From assembly GCA_902578815.1 (NCBI GenBank), contig CACHEI010000006.1:1-64000 (forward strand): a DNA stretch of 64,000 nt, read 5' to 3'. The notes under the pieces are model-generated. The model saw only the letters and a list, made by a program, of their open reading frames with translations, did not search any database and was not told the origin of the DNA. Below, piece by piece: positions 9,575 to 20,022 of this stretch. Position numbers and translations under genes: made by a program. The stretch is from an uncultured SAR116 cluster alpha proteobacterium (GTDB taxonomy: Bacteria > Pseudomonadota > Alphaproteobacteria > Puniceispirillales > Puniceispirillaceae). Position 1 is the first letter of the stretch, and each line of letters opens with the position of its first letter.

Positions 9575-9583
9575 GACAATTTT

Positions 9584-10351
9584 TTAAGCAGTCTCTTTGT
9601 TTGCTGCTGCCCAGATAACCGCAACGAATGCAATTTTATTTATCACGTCAGCGACGTTATAAATCACGTTTAGCATTACTGGATCTGCAGCTCCACCAAG
9701 GTAACTGAAGAAATAGCCAAGCGGATAAATAGCCCACCCGACTGTTACGATGAGCCGCATTGTCCCAAACGCAGCTTTGACTGATTCAGGCGCACTTTCT
9801 GCAGACACCTTGCCAGCTTCACCAGCAAAAATTTCATACAGGATATAGGCCCATCCAGCCATTCCAATAACAAAACCAAGCCAGATGTTAATCATTCCAG
9901 CTTCACCTAGATATCCTCCAACTAGCATCACCAAAGACCCTATGAGAAGACGCCAGAATATACCTGCACTCACGGCAGCAACTGCTGCGAGAATGAAGTA
10001 GAATTCAACCATTTGTAGCGGTACTGTTATTAGCCAATCCACATATCTATAAACCGTAGGGGTTTCCCCTGTGGATACCCACACGTCTCTCATGTAGAAG
10101 TAGTGAACTGCGGCAATAATCGTCACTAGCGAACCTACTACCATTGAAGTCCGCCATTTTGTGGAAAATCTCCCGGCTTCCATCAAGAAAAAGATAGAAG
10201 CGGCTACCATTGCCATAGAGATGGTCCAGAAAGAAATGCCAACAAAGTCGTTTGGCGCCAACATAACTGTTTCTGCGCTCGCCACAGTCGGCGAGAGTAA
10301 CAGTGCTGAAGTTGCCAACGCCATGAGGGCCTTGCCAGAACTGATTTTCAT
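9584..10351 (-). CDS. Proteorhodopsin, light-driven proton pump (blue-tuned)
   Basis: A 255-residue type 1 rhodopsin with a cleavable-looking signal peptide (first about 26 residues, ending ASA) and seven helices. Key residues in local numbering: H83 (in AAVHYFYMR), Schiff-base counterion D105, T109, tuning residue Q113, cytoplasmic donor E116 (RYVDWLITVPLQMVEFY) and retinal lysine K239 in VADVINKIAF. The D-T-E set is that of an outward proton pump, and Gln at the tuning position predicts blue absorption by comparison with characterised proteorhodopsins. A strong GGAGGT site precedes the ATG. It heads the retinal biosynthesis cluster. Confidence 0.97.
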   Translation of the reverse strand: MKISSGKALMALATSALLLSPTVASAETVMLAPNDFVGISFWTISMAMVAASIFFLMEAGRFSTKWRTSMVVGSLVTIIAAVHYFYMRDVWVSTGETPTVYRYVDWLITVPLQMVEFYFILAAVAAVSAGIFWRLLIGSLVMLVGGYLGEAGMINIWLGFVIGMAGWAYILYEIFAGEAGKVSAESAPESVKAAFGTMRLIVTVGWAIYPLGYFFSYLGGAADPVMLNVIYNVADVINKIAFVAVIWAAANKETA

Positions 10352-11032
10352 AATTTACCTCCGTTAACGAAATCGCTGGAATGTGACACGCTTCGTCGCG
10401 CGACATTATGTCTCACACACAGCCACATTACTCTATAAAGGGTTTTTGGCGCGTGGCAAACAATAAGCGACAATTTTTAATTATTTACATACGATTTTTA
10501 TAATTTTATATTTTTTACAGTAACTTATAAAAATAAAAACAGTTTTGTTAAATGCGCAACATTTGAGGGTCGCACGATATGAAATCGTAAAATTTATTTG
10601 TTTTTTAATTACTTAGTCCGTTTTTTAGTAAAATTAAAATTGATTATTTTTTGTAATAATAAAGAATTTTTTTGAATTTTTCATCATTTCTGCGTTTTAA
10701 ACTTTCCAAAATCTTTTTTGAGCGGTTAGACATTTAGCTATGAACGCATCAACCATACACCCGTCGGAAAACAAGCCGGCGTTTACAAAAAAACTGGACA
10801 ACCCTACTTCTATAGGATCTCCAAATGATATCAAAAAATAGGCAAGACGCTGTCCATCATGAAACCCGACATGAGCCAAGAATAGCCATGTCCTTTCATC
10901 GAAATAGATTAAAATATTATGCCGGAGTCTACCTGTTAATTCTTTTCATTTTGTATAAAAATTTTGATGGCTAAAGAGAGTTATAATTAGGTATAGGCTC
11001 AAATTATTTCTTACTGCAAAAAGGGTATTTGA
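10352..11032. other. A+T-rich gene-less stretch upstream of proteorhodopsin
   Basis: About 680 bases without a convincing gene. It is strongly A+T-rich with many homopolymer T/A runs around 10490-10690, and it holds the divergent control region between the leftward rhodopsin cluster and the rightward small membrane-protein genes. The short minus-strand frame at 10697-10879 has no family features. Confidence 0.6.
10432..10459 (-). promoter_or_regulatory. Candidate sigma-70-type promoter for proteorhodopsin
   Basis: On the minus strand TTGCCA (10459-10454) and TATAGA (10437-10432) are separated by 16 bases and lie about 80 bases before the proteorhodopsin start. Spacing and sequence are close to a housekeeping consensus. 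This is pattern matching only, and the very A+T-rich DNA raises the chance of false matches. Confidence 0.35.
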
Positions 11033-11191
11033 ATGATTTCCCCCGCAATATACTCAGCAACTTTTGGTTTTTTTCTCTTCTATTTCTTTAGATGGGTTTT
11101 CGTGGAGAGATACACGGCTGATGTAGCCAGTAATTATGCTATCATAAGTGCTTTTATCTGTGGGCTCATAACGTTTGGAGCTCTGATTTGA
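11033..11191 (+). CDS. Small membrane protein with YTAD motif (1)
   Basis: A 52-residue open frame with an AAGGG ribosome-binding site 8 bases before the ATG. The protein has one hydrophobic helix (about residues 5-20), an ERYTADVASNYA linker and a second hydrophobic helix to the C-terminus. I do not recognise the family. The next gene, 52 bases downstream, encodes another small membrane protein with the related segment ENYTADFIA, which supports both being real and related. Position next to, but divergent from, the rhodopsin cluster suggests no specific function. Confidence 0.5.
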   Translation: MISPAIYSATFGFFLFYFFRWVFVERYTADVASNYAIISAFICGLITFGALI

Positions 11192-11243
11192 TCAATACGA
11201 ATTACGCAAAGGTTGTAATAGACAAAGTGAATGGACCTTTGAA

Positions 11244-11465
11244 ATGAATTTTCAAATGGTGTTATTTAGTGGGCTTGGCTTCCTAGTATTTACGGGTCTT
11301 TGCTTGTTCTTTCTTACGAAAGCCACCAATTCAAATCTTTCTGATAATTCAAAAAAAGCTCTAATGTTATTAACAGTACTGATAATTGCAGTGTTTTGTG
11401 TCGTTATTTTTGAGAATTATACCGCTGATTTTATTGCAAGAAGTTCAGTCTCTGTGATTAAGTAG
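11244..11465 (+). CDS. Small membrane protein with YTAD motif (2)
   Basis: A 73-residue protein with two hydrophobic helices (about residues 4-24 and 40-57) joined by a polar NSNLSDNSKK loop, followed by FENYTADFIARSS. The order helix-loop-helix-YTAD differs from the preceding 52-residue protein, where YTAD lies between the helices, so they may be diverged partners rather than simple copies. No function is recognised. The ribosome-binding site is weak. Confidence 0.5.
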   Translation: MNFQMVLFSGLGFLVFTGLCLFFLTKATNSNLSDNSKKALMLLTVLIIAVFCVVIFENYTADFIARSSVSVIK

Positions 11466-11806
11466 TATTTAGGTCGTCATTAACTCAACAAAGTGAAATA
11501 GCGAAAAGGAATTTTCGGGGAATCGTTACCCGGTTCCAAAAAAACAAAAAGTGAAAAACCGAGCGCCGTTCTTTTGATTAAGTCGCGCTTTATTGCTCCG
11601 TCGATAATTTGGATTAATCCAAAACGACGTGTGTGAGATGGAACAGCGTGTGTTTGTTTTCGTTGATAGTATGGTATGTATGGCAAGTTGTTTCAAACAT
11701 TAGACCTCCATTTTGCGGCCAAATGCTTTTTAGCTAAAAACTGCTGTCGCGTTTTCGTAACGTTTCTGAGATATTTCTCGGTCCGTATTTAACATAGAGA
11801 TTCGAC
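11466..11806. other. Intergenic stretch without recognised gene
   Basis: About 340 bases. Open frames on either strand are short and show no family features. It presumably carries the promoter of the acyltransferase gene that follows. No clear inverted repeat was found. Confidence 0.5.
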
Positions 11807-12649
11807 GTGAAGCAGGATACGCAGCCATCGCATCCCATTTTTTCGTTCGCTGATGCCGAGATGGGGCCAATTGCGAGCCACATAATCAGATCAGTCGAGA
11901 AAATTAGCGGCCAACCAAAAATCCGCAAACTATATTTTGACTATGTCGACGCTGACCTGCCCGCTGCAAATTTCTGGTCTGACGCACTCGACAGGCTCGG
12001 CATCACCATTGATTTGTCGAGAGAGGATGGGGCGTTCATTCCGGCACATGGTCCTGTGGTTGCTGTGGCCAATCACCCTTATGGCGTGATTGACGGTCTG
12101 GTTTTGTGCTCACTCATGTCACAAATTCGCTCTGACTACAAAATCATAACGCATCGCGTGCTATGTCAGGCACCGGCTACCAAAGACATGATCCTCCCCA
12201 TTGATTTTGATGAAACCGAAGTGGCACTCGCAACAAACCTTGAAACACGGATTGCCGCAACTCAGCATTTGAAAAATGACGGTGCAGTAATCATATTCCC
12301 AGCCGGTTCGATTTCATTGGCACCAAAATTGGTAGGCGATGCCTATGATATCGAATGGAAATCATTTGCAGCTAAATTGGCCACGCACAGGAACACTGTC
12401 ACCGTTCCGTTTCTGTTCGATGGTCGTAATTCCGTTCTGTTTCAAGCGGCGCGGCGGCTCAGCCAGACGCTGGGATATTCACTGATGTTCCGTGAGATTT
12501 GTAAATTGATGGGGACGACGATCTCGCTGACAATGCGAAAACCAGTCAACAGCAAGGAATTGCGGGAGATTGGCAATCGCAAGGAAGTGGCCCGCTATCT
12601 GCGAAATATCACTTATGATTTCCCGCGGAACAAGCACAAATGTACCTGA
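11807..12649 (+). CDS. Hemolysin-type lysophospholipid/ornithine-lipid acyltransferase
   Basis: A 280-residue PlsC-superfamily acyltransferase. The acyl-transfer motif is VANHPYGVIDG (about residues 85-95), which has the HPxGxxDG form of the hemolysin/OlsB-like branch rather than the classical HxxxxD of PlsC. A second motif, IIFPAGSIS, corresponds to the glycerophosphate-binding FPEG block. It probably transfers an acyl group to a lipid precursor at the inner membrane; the acceptor is unknown. The start is a GTG with only a weak upstream GAGA. No partner gene is next to it. Confidence 0.75.
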   Translation: MKQDTQPSHPIFSFADAEMGPIASHIIRSVEKISGQPKIRKLYFDYVDADLPAANFWSDALDRLGITIDLSREDGAFIPAHGPVVAVANHPYGVIDGLVLCSLMSQIRSDYKIITHRVLCQAPATKDMILPIDFDETEVALATNLETRIAATQHLKNDGAVIIFPAGSISLAPKLVGDAYDIEWKSFAAKLATHRNTVTVPFLFDGRNSVLFQAARRLSQTLGYSLMFREICKLMGTTISLTMRKPVNSKELREIGNRKEVARYLRNITYDFPRNKHKCT

Positions 12650-13095
12650 TCATTGATCTTTGGAATACCAAAAAAATGACGACAGGCATAGTTTAAAAAA
12701 ATGCCAAATTCACATAAGGATTCCATAATGACCCGCGCTTTCGACTGTTTACTATAAATCTTTAGGTGATGGCGGGTAATTCTCAGCTCCTCAAGTGCCG
12801 CATCGTCACTTACCACAACACCAGCATAGCTAAAATCAAGAATTTCTTGCCAATACCCATAGCGCTTCCTCAGGACAGTATCCTAGCACAACCCACCCTG
12901 CGTCCCCTTTAGTCGCCTGGTAGGCGGCAAGCAAATACTGTCCTGGCCAACTTTCAAAAAAAACTTAGTTTGCCATCTTCCGCGTCCATTTTTCATGTCT
13001 CCATCGTCGCTGCTGTCTTGCCCTGTCGTTTAGAAATGATGTCAACAAGCAGGTTGCTTTACCTTATTTTCTATGCAAAATCATTTGGTTAGATC
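12650..13095. other. Intergenic stretch with a possible gene remnant on the minus strand
   Basis: About 445 bases. On the minus strand a frame from about 12880 down to 12613 reads like protein (for example YGYWQEILDFSYAG and SLCEFGIFLNYACRHFFG) but has no normal start codon upstream of a GTG at 12816 and overlaps the end of the acyltransferase gene. I do not recognise it; it may be a remnant or a short gene with an unusual start. The right end holds the GMC oxidoreductase promoter region. Confidence 0.35.
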
Positions 13096-14766
13096 ATGTC
13101 AATTGAGGTAGTAATGGAATTCGAAAAAACCGTTGATTATGTCATAATTGGCGGAGGGTCGGCAGGATGTGTTCTCGCAGCACGCCTGTCCGAAGATCCA
13201 AAAACAAACGTTGTTCTACTTGAGGCCGGTGGTGAGGACAGCAATCCTCTGATCCATGTCCCCGCTGGCTATGTCAAAACCATGATAAACCCGGCCATCA
13301 ACTGGATGTTTGAAACCGAGCCCGAGGCTGGCACTGCCGACCGTGTGCTGACAATGCCCCGCGGTAAGGTGCTTGGAGGATCATCAGCAATCAATGCCAT
13401 GCTCTATGTGCGCGGACAGCCCGCAGATTATGACGGCTGGTCACAACGTGGCAATCACGGCTGGAGTTATAATGATGTACTACCGTTTTTTCGCAAGGCA
13501 GAGACCTGCGAGTTTGCATCGGCAGAGGCGACAACACGCGGCACCAACGGACCGCTGAATGTCGCCAATGTCCGCAATACCTATTTTGCTCTCGACAAGG
13601 TGATTGACGCTGCAAAAAACTTCGGCTACCCGCATAACGCTGATTACAACAACGGTGTTCAGGACGGTTTCGGCTACTATCAGGTAACACAGAAAAATGG
13701 CCTTCGTTTCTCAGCCAAAAAAGCCTATCTGCAACCTGTCCGCAACCGCAAGAATTTGCAGGTAATAACAAGAGCGCATGTTACCGGCCTGATCTTTGCC
13801 GATCACGACGTACATGACAAACACGTCATCGGCGTGCGTTTCAGCTACAAGTCAAATAGCCGTCAGATCCGGACTAACAGATCCGTCATCCTTAGCGCGG
13901 GCGCCTTCCAGTCACCACAGATACTTGAGCTTTCGGGTATTGGGAGAGCTGAGCATCTGCGCAATCATGGCATCCGGGTGATGACTGATTTAAAGGGTGT
14001 TGGCGAAAATCTTGCCGATCATTATATCTCGCGCCTTTCGTGGCGATTGGGCGAGGACATCTCAATCAATAAAAAAGCCCATGGAGTGCAATTGCTTCAG
14101 GAGATCATCCGCTTTGGCGTGACACGCCGTGGAAGCCTGTCATTGCCGGCAGGAATTCTCGCCTGCTTCGTGCGCAGCCGTAAGGGCCTAGTCGGGCCAG
14201 ATATCCAATATCACATCGCCAACGCGAGCTTTGCCAACCCGGCCATGCGCGTTTTTGACAATTTTCCTGGAATGACCTTCGGCCCTTGTCAACTGCGGCC
14301 GGAGAGCCGTGGGAGCGTTCACATCAAATCTGCCGATCCTTTTGCCGCGCCGGCGATCCGACCAAATTATCTGGCAACAGCCGAGGATGCACGGGTGCAT
14401 GTCGCTGGCATGCGAATTGCCCGTGAAATCATGCAAAGCGAGATCATGGCACCCTTCGTCAACCAGGAAATGAAGCCCGGAGCCGACCTTAACAGTGATA
14501 ATGAATTGCTGGCCTATGCGCGGGAGACGGGCGTCACACTCTATCATCCGGTATCAACGTGCCGAATGGGACCATCACCAGAACAGGGCGATGTGGTCGA
14601 CGCGCGCCTGCGCGTTCATGGCATTAACGGCCTGCGCGTTGTAGATGCCTCAATCATGCCAGAACTCGTTTCGGGCAACACCAACGCACCCACCATCATG
14701 ATTGCAGAAAAAGCCGCAGTCATGATCCGCGAGGATGCCGCCAACATAAGAAGGACAGCTTTATGA
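13096..14766 (+). CDS. GMC-family FAD oxidoreductase (choline dehydrogenase-like)
   Basis: A 556-residue glucose-methanol-choline oxidoreductase. The FAD-binding [19 protein letters not shown] is near the N-terminus, followed by [19 protein letters not shown] and the GMC signature [15 protein letters not shown]. The catalytic histidine lies in [12 protein letters not shown] and the partner asparagine in [11 protein letters not shown]. Such enzymes oxidise primary alcohols and pass electrons to the membrane or oxygen; the substrate (choline or another alcohol) is undetermined, and no betaine aldehyde dehydrogenase is nearby. An ATG at codon 7 is an alternative start. It overlaps the following M20 pseudogene by ATGA. 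Confidence 0.9.
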   Translation: MSIEVVMEFEKTVDYVIIGGGSAGCVLAARLSEDPKTNVVLLEAGGEDSNPLIHVPAGYVKTMINPAINWMFETEPEAGTADRVLTMPRGKVLGGSSAINAMLYVRGQPADYDGWSQRGNHGWSYNDVLPFFRKAETCEFASAEATTRGTNGPLNVANVRNTYFALDKVIDAAKNFGYPHNADYNNGVQDGFGYYQVTQKNGLRFSAKKAYLQPVRNRKNLQVITRAHVTGLIFADHDVHDKHVIGVRFSYKSNSRQIRTNRSVILSAGAFQSPQILELSGIGRAEHLRNHGIRVMTDLKGVGENLADHYISRLSWRLGEDISINKKAHGVQLLQEIIRFGVTRRGSLSLPAGILACFVRSRKGLVGPDIQYHIANASFANPAMRVFDNFPGMTFGPCQLRPESRGSVHIKSADPFAAPAIRPNYLATAEDARVHVAGMRIAREIMQSEIMAPFVNQEMKPGADLNSDNELLAYARETGVTLYHPVSTCRMGPSPEQGDVVDARLRVHGINGLRVVDASIMPELVSGNTNAPTIMIAEKAAVMIREDAANIRRTAL

Positions 14767-15930
14767 AACGTGACGCGCTAGAAGCAGATATGACCGCATG
14801 GCGACATGATTATCACCGCCATCCTGAACTTGGCTTTCAAGAAGAGAGAACATCAAGGATTTTTGCCGAGCTACTCACATCCTTTGGTCTCGAGGTATGT
14901 GAAAAAATTGGTGGCACCGGCGTCATTTGTGTTCTGCGCGCGGTAATGACACGTGCAGTGTTGCCTTTAGGGCTGATATGGATGCTCCGCCCCTCCACAA
15001 AACAGAAGATTGTGACCATAAATCCACGCATGATGAAGTGACGCACGCCTGTGGCCATGACGGGCATAAAAGCATGCTGCTTGGTGCAGCCAAATATCTT
15101 GCTGAGGCCGGTGATTCAACGGACGAGCAATCTTCATCTTTCAGCTCAATGCGGACAACGGCTTTGGCGCGAAGGCAATGATTAATGCAGGGCTGTTCAC
15201 CAGGTTCGGCGCCGACGCTTTATTCGCCATGCACAATATCCCCGGTATGGAGGCCGGTCATTTTGCCACCCGCATCGGCACAATGACGGCCACTGAGGCG
15301 CTATCCGAGATCACCATTACCGCGCGTGGTGGTCACGCAGCACTACCACATATGGGTGTTGATGCTATTCTTGTGGGCGCCGAATTAGTAACGGCGCTAC
15401 AGAGCATGGTTGCCCGCAAGCTGGACCCAGCCCAGCATGGCGTTGTCTCAGTCACAGAGTTCATAGCCAATGGAAGTCGCAATTTTCTGCCCGGCGCCGC
15501 CATTTTCAAAGGTAACGCCCGCGCCCTGACGCCCGCCACCAATGCCGCCATTGAGACCCACATTCAGCAGATTGCGAACGGCACCGCCAGAACGCATGAT
15601 TTTAGCGTCATCGTTGCATAAGAGACGGGGTTTGCTGTCATTCAAAACCATCAGTATGCCGTTGCCGCCGCAGCGCATGCCGCTCGGTCATCTGCTGGTG
15701 CCAGCAAGGTGAATGCGGATTGTGATCCCATGTTGTTTTCGAAGGATTTTGCTCATATGAGCAATGCTGCCCCCGGCTGTTTCATGCTAATCGGAAACGG
15801 TATTTCAAGAGCCAATGCGCGCCCACTGCACGCAATAGATTATGATTTCAATAACGAAATCCTCGTTCCCGGCGCAAGTTATATCGCGACGCTGATCAAG
15901 GAAACGCTGGCTTTTGACCACACTGAATAA
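14763..15930 (+). pseudogene. Decayed M20-family amidohydrolase (hippurate hydrolase-like)
   Basis: The pieces of one M20D amidohydrolase lie in order in different frames. The N-terminus (WRHDYHRHPELGFQEERTS) breaks near 14940-14950. The next frame has the metal-binding ACGHDGHKSML, and a shift near 15110-15122 returns to a frame with RGGHAALPHMGVD. An in-frame TAA at 15619-15621 interrupts it before the C-terminal block ending at 15930 (SKDFAHMSNAAPGCFMLIGN). The usual PAEE catalytic segment reads LNADN, which points to real decay rather than sequencing error. It was translationally coupled to the GMC gene. The family cleaves N-acyl amino acids. Confidence 0.88.
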
Positions 15931-15948
15931 CAATGAGGGCAGATAGCC

Positions 15949-17919
15949 CTAGTCTACCAGATCAATTGACAGGATCAAATCATCAACATTCAATTTATCA
16001 CCTTCAGCAACATGCACCTTGCTTACAGAGCCCTTCACTTCCGACTTCAGCACATTTTCCATCTTCATTGCTTCAATGATCACAACATCCTGTCCAGGCA
16101 GAATATCATCGCCTACTGCCACTAGTAATCTTGTCAACTGTCCAGGCATCGGAGCGCAAATTTCATCAGCGCCGGTGCCGTTGCTTGCCACCGGCATGTG
16201 ATCCAGCATAGCCGCAAATCGTTTTGGCAGAATTGACATTGACAAACGCGCCGCTCCGATTGACAGATTTACATGATGCCCGGAATGGCGCACCTGAATG
16301 GCAAGCGGCACTTCGTTGATGGTCCCGTCAAATAGACTGATAGGCGCCATCACCCTGCCAAAAATATTCTGTTTTCTACCATCAACTACAACCGATATCT
16401 GCCCATTTGCATCCTGCTGCCAACTTGTTTCAGCTCGATTGCCAGCTTGGTCGATGGCAACAAAGTCGCGGTCCGGACTAGCTTGGCTGCGCTCGGCCAT
16501 CTGGCCAGCGACAATCGCCGTACCAAGCGCTAACAGCTGTGCACGTGTTTTCCCTTCAGGCAGCGCGGCCACAAAACCACCATTGAATTCGGCGTCAATA
16601 AACCCGGTGGTGATAGTGCCTGCCTTAAAAGAGTCATTTTCCAGAACTGCCGATAGAAACTGCCGATTGCTAACAACGCCGTCAATTTCATAATGATCAA
16701 GCGCCAGATGTAGGCGTGTAATCGCCTCAGCCCTGCTCGGTGCAAAGGCAATGAGTTTGGAAATCATCGGGTCATAAAACATCGAAATGGCACCGCCCTC
16801 AGCGACACCCGTGTCAACGCGTACACCATCACCAACTGGCTCGCGATAGCGAGTCAACTGGCCGATCGATGGCAGGAACCCCCGTTCCGGGTCCTCAGCA
16901 TAAAGGCGGGCCTCAACAGCCCAGCCTCTTGGCAGTACATCGGCCTGTTTGATAGCAAGTGTCTCACCAACGGCAATTCGGATCATCCACTCGACCAGAT
17001 CCAGGCCATAAACCATTTCAGTTACCGGATGTTCAACCTGCAACCGCGTATTCATTTCAAGAAAATAAAAATCCTGATCTGCACCAACAATAAATTCGAC
17101 CGTTCCCGCTGACCGGTAATTAACAGCACGCGCCAACTCCACAGCCTGCGCCCCCATTGCGGCTCGTGTTTTTGGCGAAATAAAAGGGCTTGGTGCCTCC
17201 TCGATTACCTTCTGATGGCGGCGCTGGATCGAGCATTCGCGCTCACCAAGGAAAATGATATTGCCATGCTGGTCGGCAAGAACCTGAATTTCGATATGTC
17301 GTGGCTGAACGACAAATTTCTCAACAAACACCCGGTTGTCACCAAACGCATTCTGCGCCTCCGCCATCGCCGCACGCATGCCATCCACGAGTGCCTCAGG
17401 GGTTTCAACTACACGCATGCCCTTGCCACCGCCACCTGCTGACGCCTTAACAATGACAGGAAAGCCAATGGAATTGGCCGCCACCAAAGCCTCATCGGCA
17501 TCACTGACGGCGCCATCGGTTCCAGGCACGGTTGAAACGCCGACACTACTCGCAAGAGCTTTTGACTCGATCTTGTCTCCCATTACCTGAATGGCACGCA
17601 TTCCTGGACCGATAAACACTAGACCAGCAGCCTCAACCGCCTCAACAAAATCAGCATTTTCAGATAGAAACCCAAAGCCAGGATGAATTGCCTCGGCACC
17701 TGTATCCTGCGCCGCTTTGATAATTCGCTCAACACGCAAATAGGAGTCCGCCGACGCGGCGCCGCCAATATTAACCGCTTCATCAGCCATCATCATATGC
17801 GGCGTTCCTGCATCGACGTCCGAATAGACAGCGACGGTTGCAATGCCCATTGATTTTGCCGTGCGCATGATCCGACAGGCAATTTCACCACGATTGGCAA
17901 TGAGGATTTTTGAAAACAT
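15949..17919 (-). CDS. pccA: Propionyl/acyl-CoA carboxylase alpha subunit (biotin carboxylase + carrier)
   Basis: A 656-residue protein: biotin carboxylase N-domain (ILIANRGEIACRI), ATP-grasp domain with KASAGGGGKGMRV, the HIEIQVLADQHGN and ECSIQRRHQKV segments, MNTRLQVEHPVTEM, then a linker and a C-terminal biotinyl domain with EAMKMEN about 35 residues before the end. The open frame reaches a TTG at 17937, but the ATG at 17919 has a GAGGT site 7 bases upstream and begins MFSKILIANRG as in the family. It lies 42 bases after pccB and forms the propionyl-CoA to methylmalonyl-CoA carboxylase with it. A closely related acyl-CoA substrate cannot be excluded. Confidence 0.9.
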   Translation of the reverse strand: MFSKILIANRGEIACRIMRTAKSMGIATVAVYSDVDAGTPHMMMADEAVNIGGAASADSYLRVERIIKAAQDTGAEAIHPGFGFLSENADFVEAVEAAGLVFIGPGMRAIQVMGDKIESKALASSVGVSTVPGTDGAVSDADEALVAANSIGFPVIVKASAGGGGKGMRVVETPEALVDGMRAAMAEAQNAFGDNRVFVEKFVVQPRHIEIQVLADQHGNIIFLGERECSIQRRHQKVIEEAPSPFISPKTRAAMGAQAVELARAVNYRSAGTVEFIVGADQDFYFLEMNTRLQVEHPVTEMVYGLDLVEWMIRIAVGETLAIKQADVLPRGWAVEARLYAEDPERGFLPSIGQLTRYREPVGDGVRVDTGVAEGGAISMFYDPMISKLIAFAPSRAEAITRLHLALDHYEIDGVVSNRQFLSAVLENDSFKAGTITTGFIDAEFNGGFVAALPEGKTRAQLLALGTAIVAGQMAERSQASPDRDFVAIDQAGNRAETSWQQDANGQISVVVDGRKQNIFGRVMAPISLFDGTINEVPLAIQVRHSGHHVNLSIGAARLSMSILPKRFAAMLDHMPVASNGTGADEICAPMPGQLTRLLVAVGDDILPGQDVVIIEAMKMENVLKSEVKGSVSKVHVAEGDKLNVDDLILSIDLVD

Positions 17920-17961
17920 CAACAAGACCTCAGGCAATTTCCGCGAACAGACAACTGGTTA

Positions 17962-19494
17962 TTAAAGTGGCAGGTTATCATGCTTGCGCGGTGGATTTTC
18001 GAGCTTTTTATTCTTCAGCATGACAAGCGCCCGGGCAATCCGGCGCCTTGTATTGCGCGGCATGATAATGTCATCTAGATAGCCCCTGCTAGCAGCAACA
18101 AATGGATTGGCGAATTTTTCCCGATATTCATCAGTCTTGGCGGTTAACTGATCCGGATCAGCCGCCGCATCCCGGAAAATGATCCGCGCCGCGCCTTCCG
18201 GCCCCATCACCGCAATTTCAGCGCTTGGCCAGGCATAGTTTACGTCGCCACGCAGATGTTTCGAAGCCATTACATCATAGGCACCGCCATAGGCCTTGCG
18301 TGTGATAACCGTGACTTTTGGCACCGTCGCCTCGGCATAGGCATACAACAGCTTTGCGCCCTGTGAGATGATACCACCGGTTTCCTGAGCCAGACCCGGC
18401 ATGAAACCGGGAACATCGACCAGTGTCAGTATTGGGATGTTGAAGGCATCGCAGAAGCGGGCAAACCTCGCCGCCTTGCGCGACGCATTGATATCAAGGC
18501 AACCAGCTAGAACCATCGGTTGATTAGCTACAACACCGACGCTCTGGCCATCAATACGGCCAAAACCGACAATAATGTTGGTGGCAAAATCACGGTGAAT
18601 TTCAAAGAATTCGGCATTATCCACAATCTGTAGAATTACTTGACGCATATCATAGGGCGTATTTGGGTTGTCCGGGATGATCTGGTCAAGAACCGCCGAT
18701 GGCCTGTCGATCGGATCATGGCACGGCACGCTGGGCGCACCCTCGCGGTTGGACAATGGCAAATATGACATCAACGCCCTTGTCTGCATCAGCATTTCAA
18801 CATCATTTGCAAAGGCGCCATGTGCTACGCCCGAGGTACGGCTGTGCATTGTTGCCCCACCCAACTCCTCAGCCGTCAGATCTTCATGAGTGACTGTCTT
18901 TACCACATCCGGCCCTGTGACAAACATATAGCTCGACCCCTCGACCATGAAAATGAAATCGGTGATTGCCGGCGAGTAGACAGCACCGCCAGCACATGGC
19001 CCCATAACCAAAGAAATCTGCGGCACGACACCAGATGCCAGCACATTGCGTTGGAACACCTCGGCATAGCCACCGAGCGAGGCGACGCCCTCTTGAATGC
19101 GTGCGCCACCAGAGTCATTTAGGCCGATTAGCGGGATACCGGTCTTAATCGCCTGATCCATAATCTTGCATATTTTTGCGGCATGCGTCTCTGACAACGA
19201 ACCACCAAGAACAGTAAAATCCTGACTGTAGACAAAGGTCGGGCGGCCAGCGATTGTGCCATAGCCAGTAACAACACCATCGCCTGGCACTCTGGTCTCT
19301 TCCATACCGAAATCATAGCAACGATGTTCAACAAACATATCCCATTCCTCGAAGGAATTTTCATCAAGGAGCAGGTGAATGCGCTCACGAGCGGTCAACT
19401 TGCCTTTGCTGTGTTGGTTATCAATTCGTTTTTGACCACCACCCAGCCGGGCGAGATCCCGCTTGCCTTCAAGTTGCGCAAGAATATCAGTCAT
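17962..19494 (-). CDS. pccB: Propionyl-CoA carboxylase beta subunit (carboxyltransferase)
   Basis: A 510-residue carboxyltransferase of PccB type: the N-terminal [61 protein letters not shown], a C-terminal VDVPGFMPG and [10 protein letters not shown]. It carboxylates propionyl-CoA using carboxybiotin from PccA. The pair is encoded in the order B then A. No methylmalonyl-CoA mutase or epimerase is in the window, so the rest of the propionate route must be elsewhere. The start is conserved for the family. Confidence 0.93.
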   Translation of the reverse strand: MTDILAQLEGKRDLARLGGGQKRIDNQHSKGKLTARERIHLLLDENSFEEWDMFVEHRCYDFGMEETRVPGDGVVTGYGTIAGRPTFVYSQDFTVLGGSLSETHAAKICKIMDQAIKTGIPLIGLNDSGGARIQEGVASLGGYAEVFQRNVLASGVVPQISLVMGPCAGGAVYSPAITDFIFMVEGSSYMFVTGPDVVKTVTHEDLTAEELGGATMHSRTSGVAHGAFANDVEMLMQTRALMSYLPLSNREGAPSVPCHDPIDRPSAVLDQIIPDNPNTPYDMRQVILQIVDNAEFFEIHRDFATNIIVGFGRIDGQSVGVVANQPMVLAGCLDINASRKAARFARFCDAFNIPILTLVDVPGFMPGLAQETGGIISQGAKLLYAYAEATVPKVTVITRKAYGGAYDVMASKHLRGDVNYAWPSAEIAVMGPEGAARIIFRDAAADPDQLTAKTDEYREKFANPFVAASRGYLDDIIMPRNTRRRIARALVMLKNKKLENPPRKHDNLPL

Positions 19495-19584
19495 AAGAGC
19501 CCGGCACTTGTTTAATGGAGTCGTGACTTTATCGGAAAGCAGGCTGCAACCGCAATGATTTTTGCAAAAGCGAGGGCCAGCCGC

Positions 19585-20022
19585 CTAAACACCACCTCTG
19601 CGCAGCGCCTGTTTTCGGGCCTTGTTCCAATAGCGGAAAAACCGGCCAAGGTCAGGTGAAGCCGCAAGCTGAACAAAAGGTCGATCGGACACCAACTCCA
19701 CCGTAATGCCTTCAAGCGCGGCCTTAACCTTCGATAGCTCTTGCCGGATCAAAGGGTTTGGCGTATCCGGAACACAAAGCCGCGTGGCCTGATGACGTTG
19801 CGCCAGCAGCGGTAGCACCTGAGAGGCGGAACCCCGAATGATCGTTACATCGAGGTCAAGCAGGGATTCATATATGAATATCTGTCGCCGCAAACCGATG
19901 TCAGCCGCTGCCATATAATCGATATCCCAGCAAAACAGGGCCTTTGTCCCTGGAATAGCAGCAAAAACTGGATGGTCAGCGCGCAGCGCCTCTTCATGCA
20001 GCCAGACCAACCCCGCCATCAC
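19585..20022 (-). CDS. Stand-alone photolyase/cryptochrome alpha/beta (antenna) domain
   Basis: A 145-residue protein resembling the N-terminal Rossmann-like domain of class I photolyases: it opens AGLVWLHEEALRADHPVFAA, matching the usual LVWFRRDLRLxDNPAL block, and continues with IYESLLDLDVTIIRGSA and VLPLLAQRHQATRLCV. In normal enzymes this domain precedes the FAD domain in one chain. Here it is a separate gene translated after the FAD-domain gene, overlapping it by ATGA. It probably binds an antenna chromophore or completes the fold in trans. The match is by pattern only and is weaker than for the FAD half. Confidence 0.68.
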   Translation of the reverse strand: MMAGLVWLHEEALRADHPVFAAIPGTKALFCWDIDYMAAADIGLRRQIFIYESLLDLDVTIIRGSASQVLPLLAQRHQATRLCVPDTPNPLIRQELSKVKAALEGITVELVSDRPFVQLAASPDLGRFFRYWNKARKQALRRGGV

